A DNA stretch of 64,000 nucleotides from Deinococcus aerolatus (GTDB taxonomy: Bacteria; Deinococcota; Deinococci; Deinococcales; Deinococcaceae), in assembly GCF_014647055.1 (NCBI RefSeq), contig NZ_BMOL01000011.1, positions 1 through 64,000 of the forward strand. Reading direction: 5' to 3'. The notes beneath the pieces are model-generated. The model saw nothing but the letters and a program-made list of their open reading frames with translations, did not search any database and was not told the DNA's origin. The translations under genes were made by a program, and so were the position numbers. Positions 50,144-60,536 of the stretch are shown piece after piece; within the stretch, counting starts at the first letter, position 1, and every line of letters starts with the position of its first letter.

Positions 50144-50749
50144 ATGGCCCGTCCGGATATTCTGTCTCGTAACCCCTTTGAAGATGCCTTTGCCCGCCTG
50201 GGTTCCGCTCCGCTGACGTTGGCGGTGCTGGATCTGGACCACTTCAAGACGCTCAACGACACCCTGGGTCACACCGAGGGAGACCGCGTGCTGCGCGCCG
50301 TGGAGAGGCTACTGTCAGGCAGCCTGCCGTCCGGCAGCATCATCGGGCGCATTGGTGGCGACGAGTACGCCGTGATTTTACCGGAGAGTGCCGCCGAAAC
50401 TGCGCTGATTCTGTTTGACGAGATGATCCGGCACTTTCATATTCACCGCGATCCGCACTGGCCGCGCAGCCTGGGCCTCAGCGTGGGGCTGGCCTCCCGT
50501 CCGGCCCACGCCAGCGAGTACGCCGAGCTGTACCGCGCCGCCGACGAGGCACTGCTGCGGGCCAAGCGTGAGGGCCGGGGCCGGGCGTGCATCTACGTGG
50601 AATCCAAGATGGTCCTGAAGTCCAACTACTACCCCAAGAGCCAGCTGGAGCGTCTGAGCAAGCTGAGCGGCGCGCTGGGGCGCACCGAGGCGTCCCTGCT
50701 GCGCGAGGCGCTGGACGATCTGGTGGAGCGCTACCGGGCGGAGCTGTGA
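50144..50749 (+). CDS. GGDEF domain fused to a ribbon-helix-helix DNA-binding domain
   Basis: This 201-residue cytoplasmic protein has a GGDEF domain at about 20-155: [22 protein letters not shown] near 25-46, active site RIGGDEY near 68-74, and [14 protein letters not shown]. The last 45 residues, beginning [19 protein letters not shown] and ending [17 protein letters not shown], read as a ribbon-helix-helix fold with its strand and two helices. RHH dimers bind palindromes, and one lies just upstream. The active-site Phe is Tyr, so cyclase activity needs testing. AGGAGG lies seven bases before ATG 50144. It heads a four-gene overlapping operon. Confidence 0.85.
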   Translation: MARPDILSRNPFEDAFARLGSAPLTLAVLDLDHFKTLNDTLGHTEGDRVLRAVERLLSGSLPSGSIIGRIGGDEYAVILPESAAETALILFDEMIRHFHIHRDPHWPRSLGLSVGLASRPAHASEYAELYRAADEALLRAKREGRGRACIYVESKMVLKSNYYPKSQLERLSKLSGALGRTEASLLREALDDLVERYRAEL

Positions 50750-51384
50750 GCAGGATTCTGGAAAGCCTGTCTCCCGGCTGGCACGCCGCTCTGGCCGAAG
50801 CCTGGGAGGCGTACCAGCACGGCTCGTATCCGATTGGGGCCTGCGTGGTGAATGCAGACGGGGCCGTGATTGCGCGGGGGCGCAACCGGCTGGGCGAGCC
50901 TCGCCGTGTGGAGGGCGGTTTCATCGCCGGGCACGATCTGGCGCATGCGGAGATCAATGCGCTGCTGAATCTGGCGGCCACGCCGCGCCCGGAGAGCTAT
51001 GGCTGGACGGTGCTGACCACCGTGGAACCCTGCCCGCAGTGCGCCGGGGCCATCGCCATGAGCGGCGTGCGCGCCGTGGCCTACGCCGCGCCTGATCCCT
51101 GGGGCGGTTGCACCCGCCTGCTGACGGACGATCCGTACGTATCCGGCAAGCGGATTCAGGTGGGCCGTGCGCCGCAGGACGTTCAGCAACTGGCGCTGCG
51201 GCTCAAGGCCCATGCGCTGTGGGAAGAGGAACGTCCAGACGGAGAACGACGCGTCCTGAACCGTTTTGCCGCGCAGCACCCTGAGGACGTGGCGTTTGCG
51301 GGGGAACTGTACCGCTCCGGGGTTCTTCTCGCCCTGCATGAGCGTGGGGCCAGCCTGGAGGAAGCGCTGGCGGTGCTGGCATGA
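50746..51384 (+). CDS. Nucleoside/tRNA-type zinc deaminase family protein
   Basis: This 212-residue protein has the cytidine-deaminase-like zinc site: HAEINALL near 66-73 and PCPQCAGA near 93-100. It would deaminate a nucleoside, nucleotide base or related ring; the substrate is not fixed by sequence. GTG 50746 overlaps the GGDEF/RHH stop as GTGA, which points to coupled translation. A C-terminal extension of about 60 residues beyond the core is mostly helical. It overlaps the Nudix gene by four bases. Confidence 0.86.
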   Translation: MSRILESLSPGWHAALAEAWEAYQHGSYPIGACVVNADGAVIARGRNRLGEPRRVEGGFIAGHDLAHAEINALLNLAATPRPESYGWTVLTTVEPCPQCAGAIAMSGVRAVAYAAPDPWGGCTRLLTDDPYVSGKRIQVGRAPQDVQQLALRLKAHALWEEERPDGERRVLNRFAAQHPEDVAFAGELYRSGVLLALHERGASLEEALAVLA

Positions 51385-51857
51385 GCGCGGGACCGTTCCT
51401 CAACCTCTCGCCGGGTGAAGAACGAACAGGCCGCGCCTGCGCGTGGATTGAACACGAGGGCCGGGTGCTGATGTCCGCGCGGGACGCATGGGGCTGGACG
51501 CTGCCGGGCGGAGGCATCCGCCCCGGCGAAACCCCGCAACAGGCCGCCGTGCGCGAAGCCTGGGAAGAATGCGGCGCACACGGCGAGGTGGTGGGCGAGG
51601 CCGTCCGGCTCTCCGAGGGCGCGGACTGTTACCCGGTGCGTCTGCTGGGCCTGGACGCCAGCCCGGAAGGGCGTCCGGTGCGGTGGGTCAGGCCAGAGTC
51701 GCTGTGGTGGGCGTGTGATCCCCAGCTGTGTCAGGTACTGGCGGCGAGGGGCCGGAATGTTCCACCGCCTGCCCTCCGAACCGTGGTTCAGCTGCTCAGG
51801 CGTATCACCTTTCGGATTCAGGCCGTGGTCAGGCGTGTCTCAGGGGTGGCCGCGTGA
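51381..51857 (+). CDS. Nudix hydrolase
   Basis: This 158-residue protein has a full Nudix box, [23 protein letters not shown] near 42-64. It follows a beta-strand lead [17 protein letters not shown]. Nudix enzymes hydrolyse nucleoside diphosphate derivatives; the substrate is unknown. It is joined to its neighbours by four-base overlaps on both sides (ATGA at 51381-51384 and GTGA at 51854-51857), so it belongs to the operon headed by the GGDEF/RHH gene. Confidence 0.92.
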   Translation: MSAGPFLNLSPGEERTGRACAWIEHEGRVLMSARDAWGWTLPGGGIRPGETPQQAAVREAWEECGAHGEVVGEAVRLSEGADCYPVRLLGLDASPEGRPVRWVRPESLWWACDPQLCQVLAARGRNVPPPALRTVVQLLRRITFRIQAVVRRVSGVAA

Positions 51858-52459
51858 ACACCCTGCACCTGACCCTGCTGCGCCACGGACGCAGCCGCGC
51901 CGACGACGAGGACGTTCACGAGGGCCGCTACGATTCGCCGCTGAGCGGGGTGGGGCAGGCCCAGGCGAGGGCGCTGGCCGCATACTGGGCCACCCACCCG
52001 CCCGACTTTGACCTTGCGTATTGCTCCACGTTGTCGCGTGCCTCCGAGACGGCCGGTATCGTCACGGACGCGCTGGTTGTCCCACTCACGCCGTCCGACA
52101 CGTTGCGCGAGTGGGACAACGGCCCTCTGGCCGGACTGGGCCGCGAGGAAGCCGCACGGCGTTACCCCATGCCCGCCTTCCGGCACGAGCTGGACGCGTT
52201 CACGGCCGAGGGCGGCGAGTCCCAGGCGGCGATCCGGGCGCGTGCCCTGCTGGCCCTGGAACACATCTGGCGGGGTGGGGGAGAGCGGGTGCTTGTCGTC
52301 TCGCACGGCGGTTTCCTCAACTCCATGTTGCGTGAACTGCTGCGGATGGAACGCGGCTGGTTCGAGTTCGGCGACACCTCGTTCGCCACCCTGCGCCTGA
52401 ACCGCCGCAGCCATACGGCGCTGGTGACGGGCGTGAACCTCAGCCCGCACCTGTCCTAA
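51854..52459 (+). CDS. Histidine phosphatase family protein
   Basis: This 201-residue protein has the phosphohistidine motif [20 protein letters not shown] near 9-28. The second catalytic His is in [12 protein letters not shown] near 156-167, and an acid residue lies in LREWDNGP near 86. The family includes phosphoglycerate mutase-like phosphatases for sugars or nucleotides. GTG 51854 overlaps the Nudix stop. It is the fourth gene of the coupled set; the substrate may be a product of the Nudix enzyme, which is inference. Confidence 0.9.
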   Translation: MNTLHLTLLRHGRSRADDEDVHEGRYDSPLSGVGQAQARALAAYWATHPPDFDLAYCSTLSRASETAGIVTDALVVPLTPSDTLREWDNGPLAGLGREEAARRYPMPAFRHELDAFTAEGGESQAAIRARALLALEHIWRGGGERVLVVSHGGFLNSMLRELLRMERGWFEFGDTSFATLRLNRRSHTALVTGVNLSPHLS

Positions 52460-52467
52460 ACTGCCCC

Positions 52468-53002
<535 letters not shown>

Positions 53003-53016
<14 letters not shown>

Positions 53017-53518
53017 GGAGTGGATAGGGGTTGATTGCCCCGCCGCCGGTGTAGATCCCGTAGTGCAGATGCGGCGGCGTGCCCTTCGCGTTGCCGCTGT
53101 CCCCCACGGAGCCGACGACGGTGCCTGCCTCGATCCACCCGCCCCGCTGGAGGTCCGGGTAGTTCTCCAGGTGCGCGTAATAGTGCCGCTGCCCGCCGGG
53201 GCCGAGGATCATCACTGTGCGCCCGCCCAGCCCGTTGGGGCCGACGTTCAGCACAATGCCGCGCGTGGTGGCGCGAATGGGGGTGTTTCTGGGGGCGAAG
53301 ATGTCGATGCCCTCGTGCCGTCGCCCCTGGCTGCGGGCCGCGCCCCAGGTGTCGCTCAGGGACTGGCCCGGCAGCGGGTTGGGCAGGCTGTTTTCAGTGG
53401 GCGTGGGCGCTGAGAGCAGCGCCGCGTACCGCTGGGCTTCTCTGATCTGCGGCCACAGCAGATACAGCGCCCCCGCCAGCAGCGCAAGAAAAAAGACCAG
53501 CCCAAAAAATCGCCTCAC
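53003..53518 (-). CDS. M23-family (LytM) peptidase, membrane anchored
   Basis: This 171-residue protein opens with a membrane helix near 5-22 ([19 protein letters not shown]). The M23 domain follows, with first zinc motif HEGIDIFAP near 70-78 and HLHYGIY near 149-155. It would cut peptide cross-links of the cell wall. A GTG at 53518 is taken as the start because it places the helix at the N-terminus and CATGCT lies six bases upstream. The open frame continues to 53635 without support. Confidence 0.87.
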
Positions 53519-53654
53519 GGTCCCAGCATGCCGTCCGGGGGGCAGGAAAGAATCGGTGAAAAGTTGCACAACTGTTCCTGGGGCCGGCGTTCCACCCCCG
53601 CCGAATCCCCCCACAGCCCACACCGCGCGGCCCACAACCCTCTACAATTCCCGG

Positions 53655-54917
53655 ATGCCTGCCCTTTCCCAAGCTCCTCCTGCCTGTGAAGTGTGGACGC
53701 TGCCCGGCGGCCTGCGCGTGGCCTTCGAGCGCCGGGCCGGGCCGGGCTTCGCCTTTGACCTGCGCCTTCCGGTGGGCAGTGCCCACGATCCGCACGGCCT
53801 GGAAGGGGCTTCGGGCGTGCTGGAGGAGTGGCTGTTCAAGGGGGCGGCGGGCCGGGGTGCCCGCGCCCTGCAGGACGCCTTTGACGATCTGGGTGTGCGC
53901 CGGGGCGGCGGCGTGGGTCCGGAGGCGACGCGGATGGGTGTCTCTGGTCTGCGGGACGACCTGGGCGCTTCGCTGGCGCTGGTGGCCGACGTGCTGCTGC
54001 GCCCCGATCTGCCGGAAGCCGAGTTGCCGGTTTTGACCGATCTGGCGCGGCAGGATCTGGACGGCGTGCAGGACAGCCCGCCCGATCTGCTGGCGCTGGA
54101 GGCGCGGCGCGTGGCCTTCCCGCGTCCTGCCGGGTCGCCACTGGCTGGTTTCGCGCACCCGCCGAGCGGCACGCCCGAGGGGCTGGAGGCGCTGACGGCG
54201 GCCAATCTGCGGGCGCATCTGGACGCTTACGGGCAGCGGGGCGCGGTGCTGGGGCTGGTGGCCGACCTGGAGCCGCAGGCGGCGCTGAATCTGGTGGCGG
54301 GTGCACTGGGCAGCCTGCGCCCTGGCCGCCAGCCGCGCGCGGAGGCGGACTTTCAGGCCGGGCGGCGTGTTCATGTCACCGATGAGGACGCCGAACAGAC
54401 CCACCTGAGTCTGACAGCCCCCGGCATCGCGCCGGGCGATCCGCGCTGGCTGGCGTGGCAGGTGGCGCTGACGGCGCTGTCCGGCGGCAGTGCCAGCCGC
54501 TTGTTTCACGCCGTGCGCGAGGAACGCGGGCTGGCCTACGCGGTCAGCGCCTCGCCCGTGTTGCTGGGCGGCCAGGGCTTTCTGACCGCCTACGCAGGCA
54601 GCACACCGGCCCGCGCTCCGGAAACGCTGGAGGTGATGCTGGCCGAACTGGCGCGACTGCCGCAGGGATTGACCGCTGACGAGTTCCGCCGCGCCCGCAG
54701 CGGCCTGCGGGCCAGCGTGGTCTTCGGCGCAGAATCCATGCGTGCGCGGGTGGGGGCGCTCACGCGGGACGTGGCCGTGTTCGGGCGCGTCCGCCCGCTG
54801 GCCGAACTGCGTGCGGGTCTGGACGCGCTGACCCTGGAGGGCGTGAACGGCTTTCTGGAAGGTTACGATCCCGTTTCGCAGCTGACCGTGGTGACGTTGG
54901 GGCCGGACCATGTCTAG
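53655..54917 (+). CDS. M16-family protease-like protein, non-catalytic partner
   Basis: This 420-residue protein has the M16 fold, but the zinc motif HxxEH is replaced: [11 protein letters not shown] near 53-63 stands where [11 protein letters not shown] is expected. The second half keeps the substrate-binding Arg-Tyr pair in [10 protein letters not shown] near 288. This is the pattern of the inactive subunit of bacterial M16B heterodimers. TACAAT (53643-53648) lies six bases before ATG 53655, a leaderless pattern. It overlaps the catalytic partner gene by eight bases. Confidence 0.88.
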   Translation: MPALSQAPPACEVWTLPGGLRVAFERRAGPGFAFDLRLPVGSAHDPHGLEGASGVLEEWLFKGAAGRGARALQDAFDDLGVRRGGGVGPEATRMGVSGLRDDLGASLALVADVLLRPDLPEAELPVLTDLARQDLDGVQDSPPDLLALEARRVAFPRPAGSPLAGFAHPPSGTPEGLEALTAANLRAHLDAYGQRGAVLGLVADLEPQAALNLVAGALGSLRPGRQPRAEADFQAGRRVHVTDEDAEQTHLSLTAPGIAPGDPRWLAWQVALTALSGGSASRLFHAVREERGLAYAVSASPVLLGGQGFLTAYAGSTPARAPETLEVMLAELARLPQGLTADEFRRARSGLRASVVFGAESMRARVGALTRDVAVFGRVRPLAELRAGLDALTLEGVNGFLEGYDPVSQLTVVTLGPDHV

Positions 54918-56184
54918 GAAGAGTGAGAGCTCCAGGACGGTTGAGGGCCTGAGAGGGCCGGTGCGGCACGTTCTGCCGGGCGGGCTGACCCTGCTGCTGG
55001 AGGCCGATCCTGACGCGCAGACCGTCGCCGCCGGGTACTTTGTGAACACCGGGGCACGCGACGAGCGGCCCGCCGAGATGGGCGCCAGCCATTTTCTGGA
55101 ACACCTGATGTTCAAGGGCTCCGAGCGCCTGTCGGCGGGCGTGCTGAACGAGCGCCTCGACGATCTGGGCGGCCAGTCCAACGCCTTTACCGGCGAGGAG
55201 GCCACCGTCTACCACGCCGCTTGCCTGCCGGAACAGACCGCTGAACTGCTGGACACCCTGACCGAGCTGATGCGCCCGGCGCTGCGCGCCCATGATCTGG
55301 AGGCCGAGCGCGGCGTGATTCTCGAGGAGATCGCCATGTACGCCGATCAGCCGGGCGTGCGCGTGATCGACGAGTTGCGGGCCGATTACTGGGGCACGCA
55401 CCCGCTGGGGCATCTGGTGCTGGGCACGGCAGACACCGTGGGGGCCCTGACCCGCGAAGTGCTGGCTGAGGACCACCAGCGGCGCTACGGCGCGGACCGC
55501 GTGACGCTGGCGCTGACCGGCCACTTTGATCCGGAGGCGGTGCTGGCGTGGGCCGCCGCGCATCTGGCCGGGTGGCCTGCGGCCGCTGCGCCTGCCGCCG
55601 AGGAGCCGCCCCCCATTCCAGTCCACCCCGGCCACGTGCGCGTCATCACCGATCCCGAGTTGAACCGCGTGCAGGTGGCCGCCGAGGCCCCTGGCCTGAG
55701 CGTGACCCACCCGCTGCGCGAGGCCGCCGCCGTGCTCGCGGACCTGATCGGCGGTGAGAACGGCGCGCTGTACTGGGCGCTGCTGGACACCGGCCTGGCC
55801 GACAGCGCCGACCTGGCCCACCTGGAATACCGCGATGCCGGGGCCTTTGAGGGTGGCTTCTCCTGTGATCCAGAGCGGGCCCAGGAGGTGCTGGACACCT
55901 TCCGGGCCGTGTTGCGCGACGCCGGAGCACTGATCACCGAGGAAGCGGTGCGCCGCGCCGCCCGCAAGCTGGCCGTCTCCACGCTGCTGCGCGCCGAGAC
56001 CCCACAGGGCCGCCTGTTCGCGCTGGGCATGGAGCACCTCGCCACCGGACGGGCCGAGACGACAGAGCAGCTGGTGGCCCACTACTCGGGCGTGACGGCC
56101 AGGGACGTGCGTGAGGTGCTGAGGCTGTGCCCGCTGGACCGCCTGACCGTGGTGGCGCTGGGGCCGCTCAAGGCGCTGCAGTAA
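54910..56184 (+). CDS. M16-family zinc protease, catalytic subunit
   Basis: This 424-residue protein has the intact zinc motif [10 protein letters not shown] near 61-70 and a downstream Glu in [17 protein letters not shown] near 132-148. It would pair with the preceding non-catalytic subunit to form a peptidase chamber for peptides or small proteins. It starts at ATG 54910, eight bases before the stop of the partner gene, so it is translationally coupled. No signal peptide is seen, suggesting cytoplasmic action. Confidence 0.93.
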   Translation: MSRKSESSRTVEGLRGPVRHVLPGGLTLLLEADPDAQTVAAGYFVNTGARDERPAEMGASHFLEHLMFKGSERLSAGVLNERLDDLGGQSNAFTGEEATVYHAACLPEQTAELLDTLTELMRPALRAHDLEAERGVILEEIAMYADQPGVRVIDELRADYWGTHPLGHLVLGTADTVGALTREVLAEDHQRRYGADRVTLALTGHFDPEAVLAWAAAHLAGWPAAAAPAAEEPPPIPVHPGHVRVITDPELNRVQVAAEAPGLSVTHPLREAAAVLADLIGGENGALYWALLDTGLADSADLAHLEYRDAGAFEGGFSCDPERAQEVLDTFRAVLRDAGALITEEAVRRAARKLAVSTLLRAETPQGRLFALGMEHLATGRAETTEQLVAHYSGVTARDVREVLRLCPLDRLTVVALGPLKALQ

Positions 56185-56226
56185 GAAGCGCTGGAGTCAG
56201 AAATGCTGCTCCGGCCTGCGGACCGG

Positions 56227-57405
56227 CTATTCCTTCAGCTCCTTCAGAATCTCCGCCGTGTGCTGCCCCAGCGTGGGCGGGGCGCGGCGGACGGGCAGCG
56301 GCTGGCCCCCGATTTCCCACGGCGGCGAGGTCACGGTGGTGTGGCCCAGCGACGCGTGTTCCACCCGGACCGCCACGCCCCGCGCCCGCACATGCGGGTC
56401 GTCGAAGACCTCGGCCATGTTGTTGACCGGGCCGCACGGCACGCCCGCCCGCTCCAGCCGGGCCATGATCTCCTGACGGGTGTAGCGGGCCAGCCCAGCC
56501 AGCATCAGCGTGTCCAGTTCGGCGCGGTTGTTCACGCGGCCCTCGTTGGTGGCAAAGCGCGGGTCCGCGCCCAGTTCATCCAGCTCCAGCGCCACGCAGA
56601 AGCGCCGCCACAGCGCGTCGTTGCCCACGGCGATGTTCACGAAGCCGTCGCCGCAGGCCACCGTGCCGTACGGCACGATGCTGCGGTGGTCATTGCCGAC
56701 CGGGACGGGAATCTCCCCGGTGGCCAGGTAGCGCCCCACCTGCGATGACCCCAGCGCGATCACACTTTCCAGCAGGTTCACGTCCACCCGCTCGCCCTGT
56801 CCGCTGCGCTCCCTCTGAAACAGCGCGGCCAGAATCGCCTGGGTGATCAGCGATCCGGCGAACACGTCGGCCACGGCCACGCCCACCCGCAGCGGCGGCC
56901 CACCGACGTCGCCGTTGTAGCTCATCATGCCGCCCATACCCTGCGCGATCACGTCGTAGCCGGCGCGGTCCCGGTACGGCCCCGACAGGCCGAAGCCGGA
57001 TATGCTGGCGTAGACCAGCCGCGGATGAGCGGCATGCAGGGCGTCCCAGCCCAGGCCCAGGCGGTCCAGCGTGCCGGGGCGGAAGTTCTCCACCAGCACG
57101 TCGCTGGTGGCGATCAGTTCGCGGGCGGCGGCCATCCCTTCCGGCGTCTTGAGATCCAGCTCCACGCTGCGCTTGTTGCGGTTGACGCTCAGGAAGTAAC
57201 TGGACTCACGGCCCTCCGGCGACTCCTGAAACGGCGGCCCCCAGGCGCGCGTGTCGTCGCCGCCGGGCGGCTCGATCTTGATCACGTCCGCGCCCAGATC
57301 GCCCAGCAGCATGGTGCAGAACGGCCCGGTCAGCACGCGGGTAAAGTCGGCCACCCGGATGCCGGACAGCGGGAGGCCGGAAGCGGCAGCGACAGACTCG
57401 GTCAT
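56227..57405 (-). CDS. CaiB/BaiF-family CoA transferase
   Basis: This 392-residue class III CoA transferase begins SGIRVADFTRVLTGPFCTML near 14-33. GADVIKIEPPGGDDTR follows, and the catalytic Asp is in GYDVIAQGMGG near 150. NRNKRSVELDLKTPEG near 75-90 is also typical. Such enzymes move CoA between carboxylic acids; the substrates are unknown. ATG 57405 is chosen as the conserved N-terminus. The frame continues upstream by 723 codons, but only as antisense of the molybdenum hydroxylase gene. Confidence 0.9.
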   Translation of the reverse strand: MTESVAAASGLPLSGIRVADFTRVLTGPFCTMLLGDLGADVIKIEPPGGDDTRAWGPPFQESPEGRESSYFLSVNRNKRSVELDLKTPEGMAAARELIATSDVLVENFRPGTLDRLGLGWDALHAAHPRLVYASISGFGLSGPYRDRAGYDVIAQGMGGMMSYNGDVGGPPLRVGVAVADVFAGSLITQAILAALFQRERSGQGERVDVNLLESVIALGSSQVGRYLATGEIPVPVGNDHRSIVPYGTVACGDGFVNIAVGNDALWRRFCVALELDELGADPRFATNEGRVNNRAELDTLMLAGLARYTRQEIMARLERAGVPCGPVNNMAEVFDDPHVRARGVAVRVEHASLGHTTVTSPPWEIGGQPLPVRRAPPTLGQHTAEILKELKE

Positions 57406-57579
57406 GGGTGGGGGGCAGAACAGGGCATGGCGGGACAACCTCCAGGAAGAACGGGGTGGGCGTGCAAAGGATTCCGCCGGAGTGTAGCCCAGTGCCCGCC
57501 CCCTGACTGCTGCGGGCCTGGTGGTGTCGGCTGCGGTCACCCCGTAGAATCCCGGTAACACACCCCACTGGAGGTCCGC

Positions 57580-59841
57580 GTGAAGGACACGGTTCATCTT
57601 GGCAAACGGCGCAGGATCATTGACGGCCTGGAAAAGGTCAGCGGCAAGGCCCGCTTCACGGCGGACGTGGCCCTGGCCGGCATGCTGCACGCCCGCCCCG
57701 TCCTCTCGCCCTATCCTCATGCCCGCATCCGGGCCATCGACACCGCCGCCGCCCTGGCCCAGCCTGGGGTGACTGCCGTGCTGACCGGGTCTGACCTGAA
57801 CGGCGGGCGCACCGCCCACTCGCGGCCCAGCATGTTGCTGGCGCAAGGCGAGGTCCGCTTTGCCGGTCAGCCGGTCGCGGTGGTGGTGGCCGCCACCGAG
57901 GCCCAGGCCGCCGACGCCGCCGCCCTGCTCGACATCGACTACGAGGTGCTGGACAGCGTGGACGACGCGGCCCAGGCCATGACCGACGAGCGGCTGGTGT
58001 GGCCCCAGGGGGTGCCGCAGGCCGACAGCAGTCTGGCCAGCCTGCACGGCGGTGAGGCGAGCGTGCAGGGCGACGAGACGAGATCGAACGTCGACGAGCG
58101 CCGGGTCTTCGCGCGTGGCGACGCCGGGGCCGCGCTGGCCGCCGCACACGTCGTGATCGAGCATACCTACACCAACGCGCGGGTTCATCAGGCCTACTTG
58201 GAGCCGCACGCGGTGGTCGCCGAGCCGGGCCGGCGCCCCGGACAGGTCACGGTCTACACCAGCACCCAGGGCCAGTACGCGGTGCGCGGTGAGGTGGCCG
58301 GCGCTCTGGGCCTGCGCGAGGGCGATGTGCGCATCGAGCCCATGACCGTGGGCGGCGGCTTTGGCGCGAAGTACGGCATTGTCGACGCCCTGGTGGCGGC
58401 GGTGGCGCTGCACGTGGACCGTCCGGTGCGGCTGGTTCTCTCGCGCAGTGAGGACATGCTGACCACCATGCCGGCCCCCAGCACCTCCATCCGCGTGCGC
58501 CTGGGGGCCGATGAAAGCGGTCAGATCGTCGGCCTCGACGTGCAGGCCGTGATCGAGAACGGCGTCTTCCGCTTCGGGCACGCGGGGATCCTGGCCACCG
58601 TGATGGGGGGGATGTACCGCTGCGACAACGTGCATATCGAGACGCTGGAAGTCCTGACCCACCGCGCCCCGGTCGGGGCGTACCGCGCGCCCGGCGTCCC
58701 GCAGGCCCTGTTCGCCCTGGAATCGAGCGTGGATGAGCTGGCCCGCGCCCTCGGCCACGATCCGCTGGAGTTGCGCCTGCAGAATGCTGTGGAAGGCGGC
58801 GACTCCACCGGCACGGGGCGTCCCTGGCCCGACATCGGCCTGAAGGCCTGTCTGGAACGCGCCCGCGAGCATCCGCTGTGGCGCTCGCGCGGCACGCGGC
58901 CCCACGAGGGGGTGGGACTGGCGGTGGGCGGCTGGCCGGGGGGCTTCTCGCCGGCCGGGGCAGTGTGCCGCGTGGACACCGACGGCACCGTGCGGCTGCA
59001 TGTCGGCAGCGTGGACATCAGCGGGGTCCACAGCTCGATGGTTCTGATCGTCGCCGAGACCCTGGGGATTGACCCTGAAACTGTCGAGATCGTTCAGGGG
59101 ACCACCGACAGCGGCCCGTACGCCCCGGCCTCGGGCGGCTCGCAGGTCACCATCAGCCTGTCGGGCGCGGTGCTGGGGGCCAGCCAGCAGGTCCGCGAGC
59201 AGTTGCTGGACCTCGCGGCCTCGCATTTCGAGGCGCACCGCGACGACATCGAGCTGGCTGAGGGGCAGGCCCGTGTGCGCGGCGTGGCCGGACAGGGCGT
59301 GACGCTGGGGCAGCTCGCGCAGCGGGGACAGCGGCTGGCCGGTGGTCCCGGCCCTGTGGTCGCCGAGGGCCGCGCGGCCCTTAAGGGTGGCGCTCCCGGC
59401 TTTACCGCCCAGCTGATGCGGGTGCGGGTGGACCCCGACACCGGCCACGTCACGCCGCTGGAGGCCGTGTGTATTCAGGACGTCGGCTACGCCCTCAACC
59501 CATTGCTGGTCGAGGGCCAGATGCACGGCGGCGCGGCGCAGGGCCTGAGCATGGGCCTGTACGAGGGCCAGCACTTCGAGAGCGGCACGCTGGCCAATCC
59601 GAATTTCCTGGAGTACGTCTTTCCCACCGCCAGCGACGTGCCGCCCATCGACGCGGTGATCGTCGAACGGCCCTCCGAGAACGGTCCCTTCGGGGCCCGC
59701 ATCGTGGGCGAGCCGCCCATCACGGCGGGGGCCGCCGCCATCGCCAACGCCATCCGGGACGCGGCGGGCGTGCGCGTCACGGCGCTGCCTGCCACGGCTG
59801 AGCAGGTCTGGCGGCTGATGCAGGAGCAGGAGCGCGCCTGA
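57580..59841 (+). CDS. Xanthine dehydrogenase-type molybdenum-binding subunit
   Basis: This 753-residue protein is the large subunit of a molybdenum hydroxylase. It shows EKVSGKARFTADVALAGMLH near 15-34, GGGFGAKYG near 255-263, and VGAYRAPGVPQALFALE near 365-381. The catalytic Glu is in GEPPITAGAAAIANA near 710-724. It normally works with FAD and 2Fe-2S subunits, which are not next to it here. It may hydroxylate a purine, aldehyde or aromatic; the substrate is unknown. GTG 57580 has GGAGG five bases upstream. It is divergent from the CoA transferase. Confidence 0.9.
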   Translation: MKDTVHLGKRRRIIDGLEKVSGKARFTADVALAGMLHARPVLSPYPHARIRAIDTAAALAQPGVTAVLTGSDLNGGRTAHSRPSMLLAQGEVRFAGQPVAVVVAATEAQAADAAALLDIDYEVLDSVDDAAQAMTDERLVWPQGVPQADSSLASLHGGEASVQGDETRSNVDERRVFARGDAGAALAAAHVVIEHTYTNARVHQAYLEPHAVVAEPGRRPGQVTVYTSTQGQYAVRGEVAGALGLREGDVRIEPMTVGGGFGAKYGIVDALVAAVALHVDRPVRLVLSRSEDMLTTMPAPSTSIRVRLGADESGQIVGLDVQAVIENGVFRFGHAGILATVMGGMYRCDNVHIETLEVLTHRAPVGAYRAPGVPQALFALESSVDELARALGHDPLELRLQNAVEGGDSTGTGRPWPDIGLKACLERAREHPLWRSRGTRPHEGVGLAVGGWPGGFSPAGAVCRVDTDGTVRLHVGSVDISGVHSSMVLIVAETLGIDPETVEIVQGTTDSGPYAPASGGSQVTISLSGAVLGASQQVREQLLDLAASHFEAHRDDIELAEGQARVRGVAGQGVTLGQLAQRGQRLAGGPGPVVAEGRAALKGGAPGFTAQLMRVRVDPDTGHVTPLEAVCIQDVGYALNPLLVEGQMHGGAAQGLSMGLYEGQHFESGTLANPNFLEYVFPTASDVPPIDAVIVERPSENGPFGARIVGEPPITAGAAAIANAIRDAAGVRVTALPATAEQVWRLMQEQERA

Positions 59842-59864
59842 GCGGGCACTGGCCCCTGTTCGCG

Positions 59865-60485
59865 TTGCGGCTCGGGACGCCGCGCCTGGAACTGCGCCCG
59901 CCGGATGACGGGGAACTCGCCGCCCTCGCGGACGTGGCTGCAGGTGGCTTGCACCGTCCCGGCGAGCGTCCGTTTCTGACGCCCTGGACCCACCTGCCGC
60001 CCCGGGAACGCGCCCTGTTCGTCATGCAGCAACACTGGCTGTCGCGCGGGCAGTGGCGGCCAGAGGCCTGGAGTCTGGGGCTGGGCGTGTTTCACGCTGG
60101 TCAGCCCATCGGCATGGTGTCGCTGCGGGGCCACGACTTTCCCATCCTGCGCGAGGTCAGAAGTAGTTCCTGGCTGGGCCTGGAGTTTCACGGCCAGGGC
60201 TTTGGCACCGAGGCCCGCGCGGCGCTGCTGCATCTGGCGTTTGCCGAACTGGGCGCGGTGGCCGCCCTCAGCGAGGTCTTTCAGGACAACGCCGCTTCCC
60301 AGGGCGTGTCGCGCAGGCTGGGCTACCGGCCAGACGGCCTCTCGCGCGACGTACTGGACGGCCAGCCGGTTGTCTCGGATCGCCTGCGCCTCACGCGGGA
60401 GGACTGGGAATGCAACCGGTCCACACCCGTCACAATCACGGGACTGGAACCATGCCGACAGTTCTTCTTCCCCACTTCCGGGTAA
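59865..60485 (+). CDS. GNAT-family N-acetyltransferase
   Basis: This GNAT protein shows LGTPRLELRPPDDGELAALA near the start and SSSWLGLEFHGQGFGTEARA near 100-119 with the acetyl-CoA loop. NAASQGVSRRLGYRPDG follows near 142-158. The frame upstream of TTG 59865 encodes SGHWPLFALRL, which matches the N-terminus usual in this family. True initiation is therefore probably further upstream, near the end of the previous gene at about 59838, from a non-standard start. As annotated it has 206 residues. It probably shares a transcript with the molybdenum hydroxylase gene. Confidence 0.85.
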   Translation: MRLGTPRLELRPPDDGELAALADVAAGGLHRPGERPFLTPWTHLPPRERALFVMQQHWLSRGQWRPEAWSLGLGVFHAGQPIGMVSLRGHDFPILREVRSSSWLGLEFHGQGFGTEARAALLHLAFAELGAVAALSEVFQDNAASQGVSRRLGYRPDGLSRDVLDGQPVVSDRLRLTREDWECNRSTPVTITGLEPCRQFFFPTSG

Positions 60486-60496
60486 GCCACAAAAAA

Positions 60497-60517
60497 CCGC
60501 CCCCACTTGGAGGGCGG
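60497..60517 (-). terminator. Terminator of the V-ATPase operon
   Basis: CCGCCC and GGGCGG form a GC stem followed on the minus strand by six T residues. It lies about 20 bases after the atpD stop and also sits just past the convergent acetyltransferase gene. Confidence 0.8.
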
Positions 60518-60536
60518 CTTGGCATGACACCAGGAT

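Noticed and set aside
57406..59574. Minus-strand open frame extending the CoA transferase by 723 codons
   Set aside because: It is exactly antisense to the well-supported molybdenum hydroxylase gene and has the composition of a GC-rich shadow frame. The conserved CoA transferase start is at 57405.
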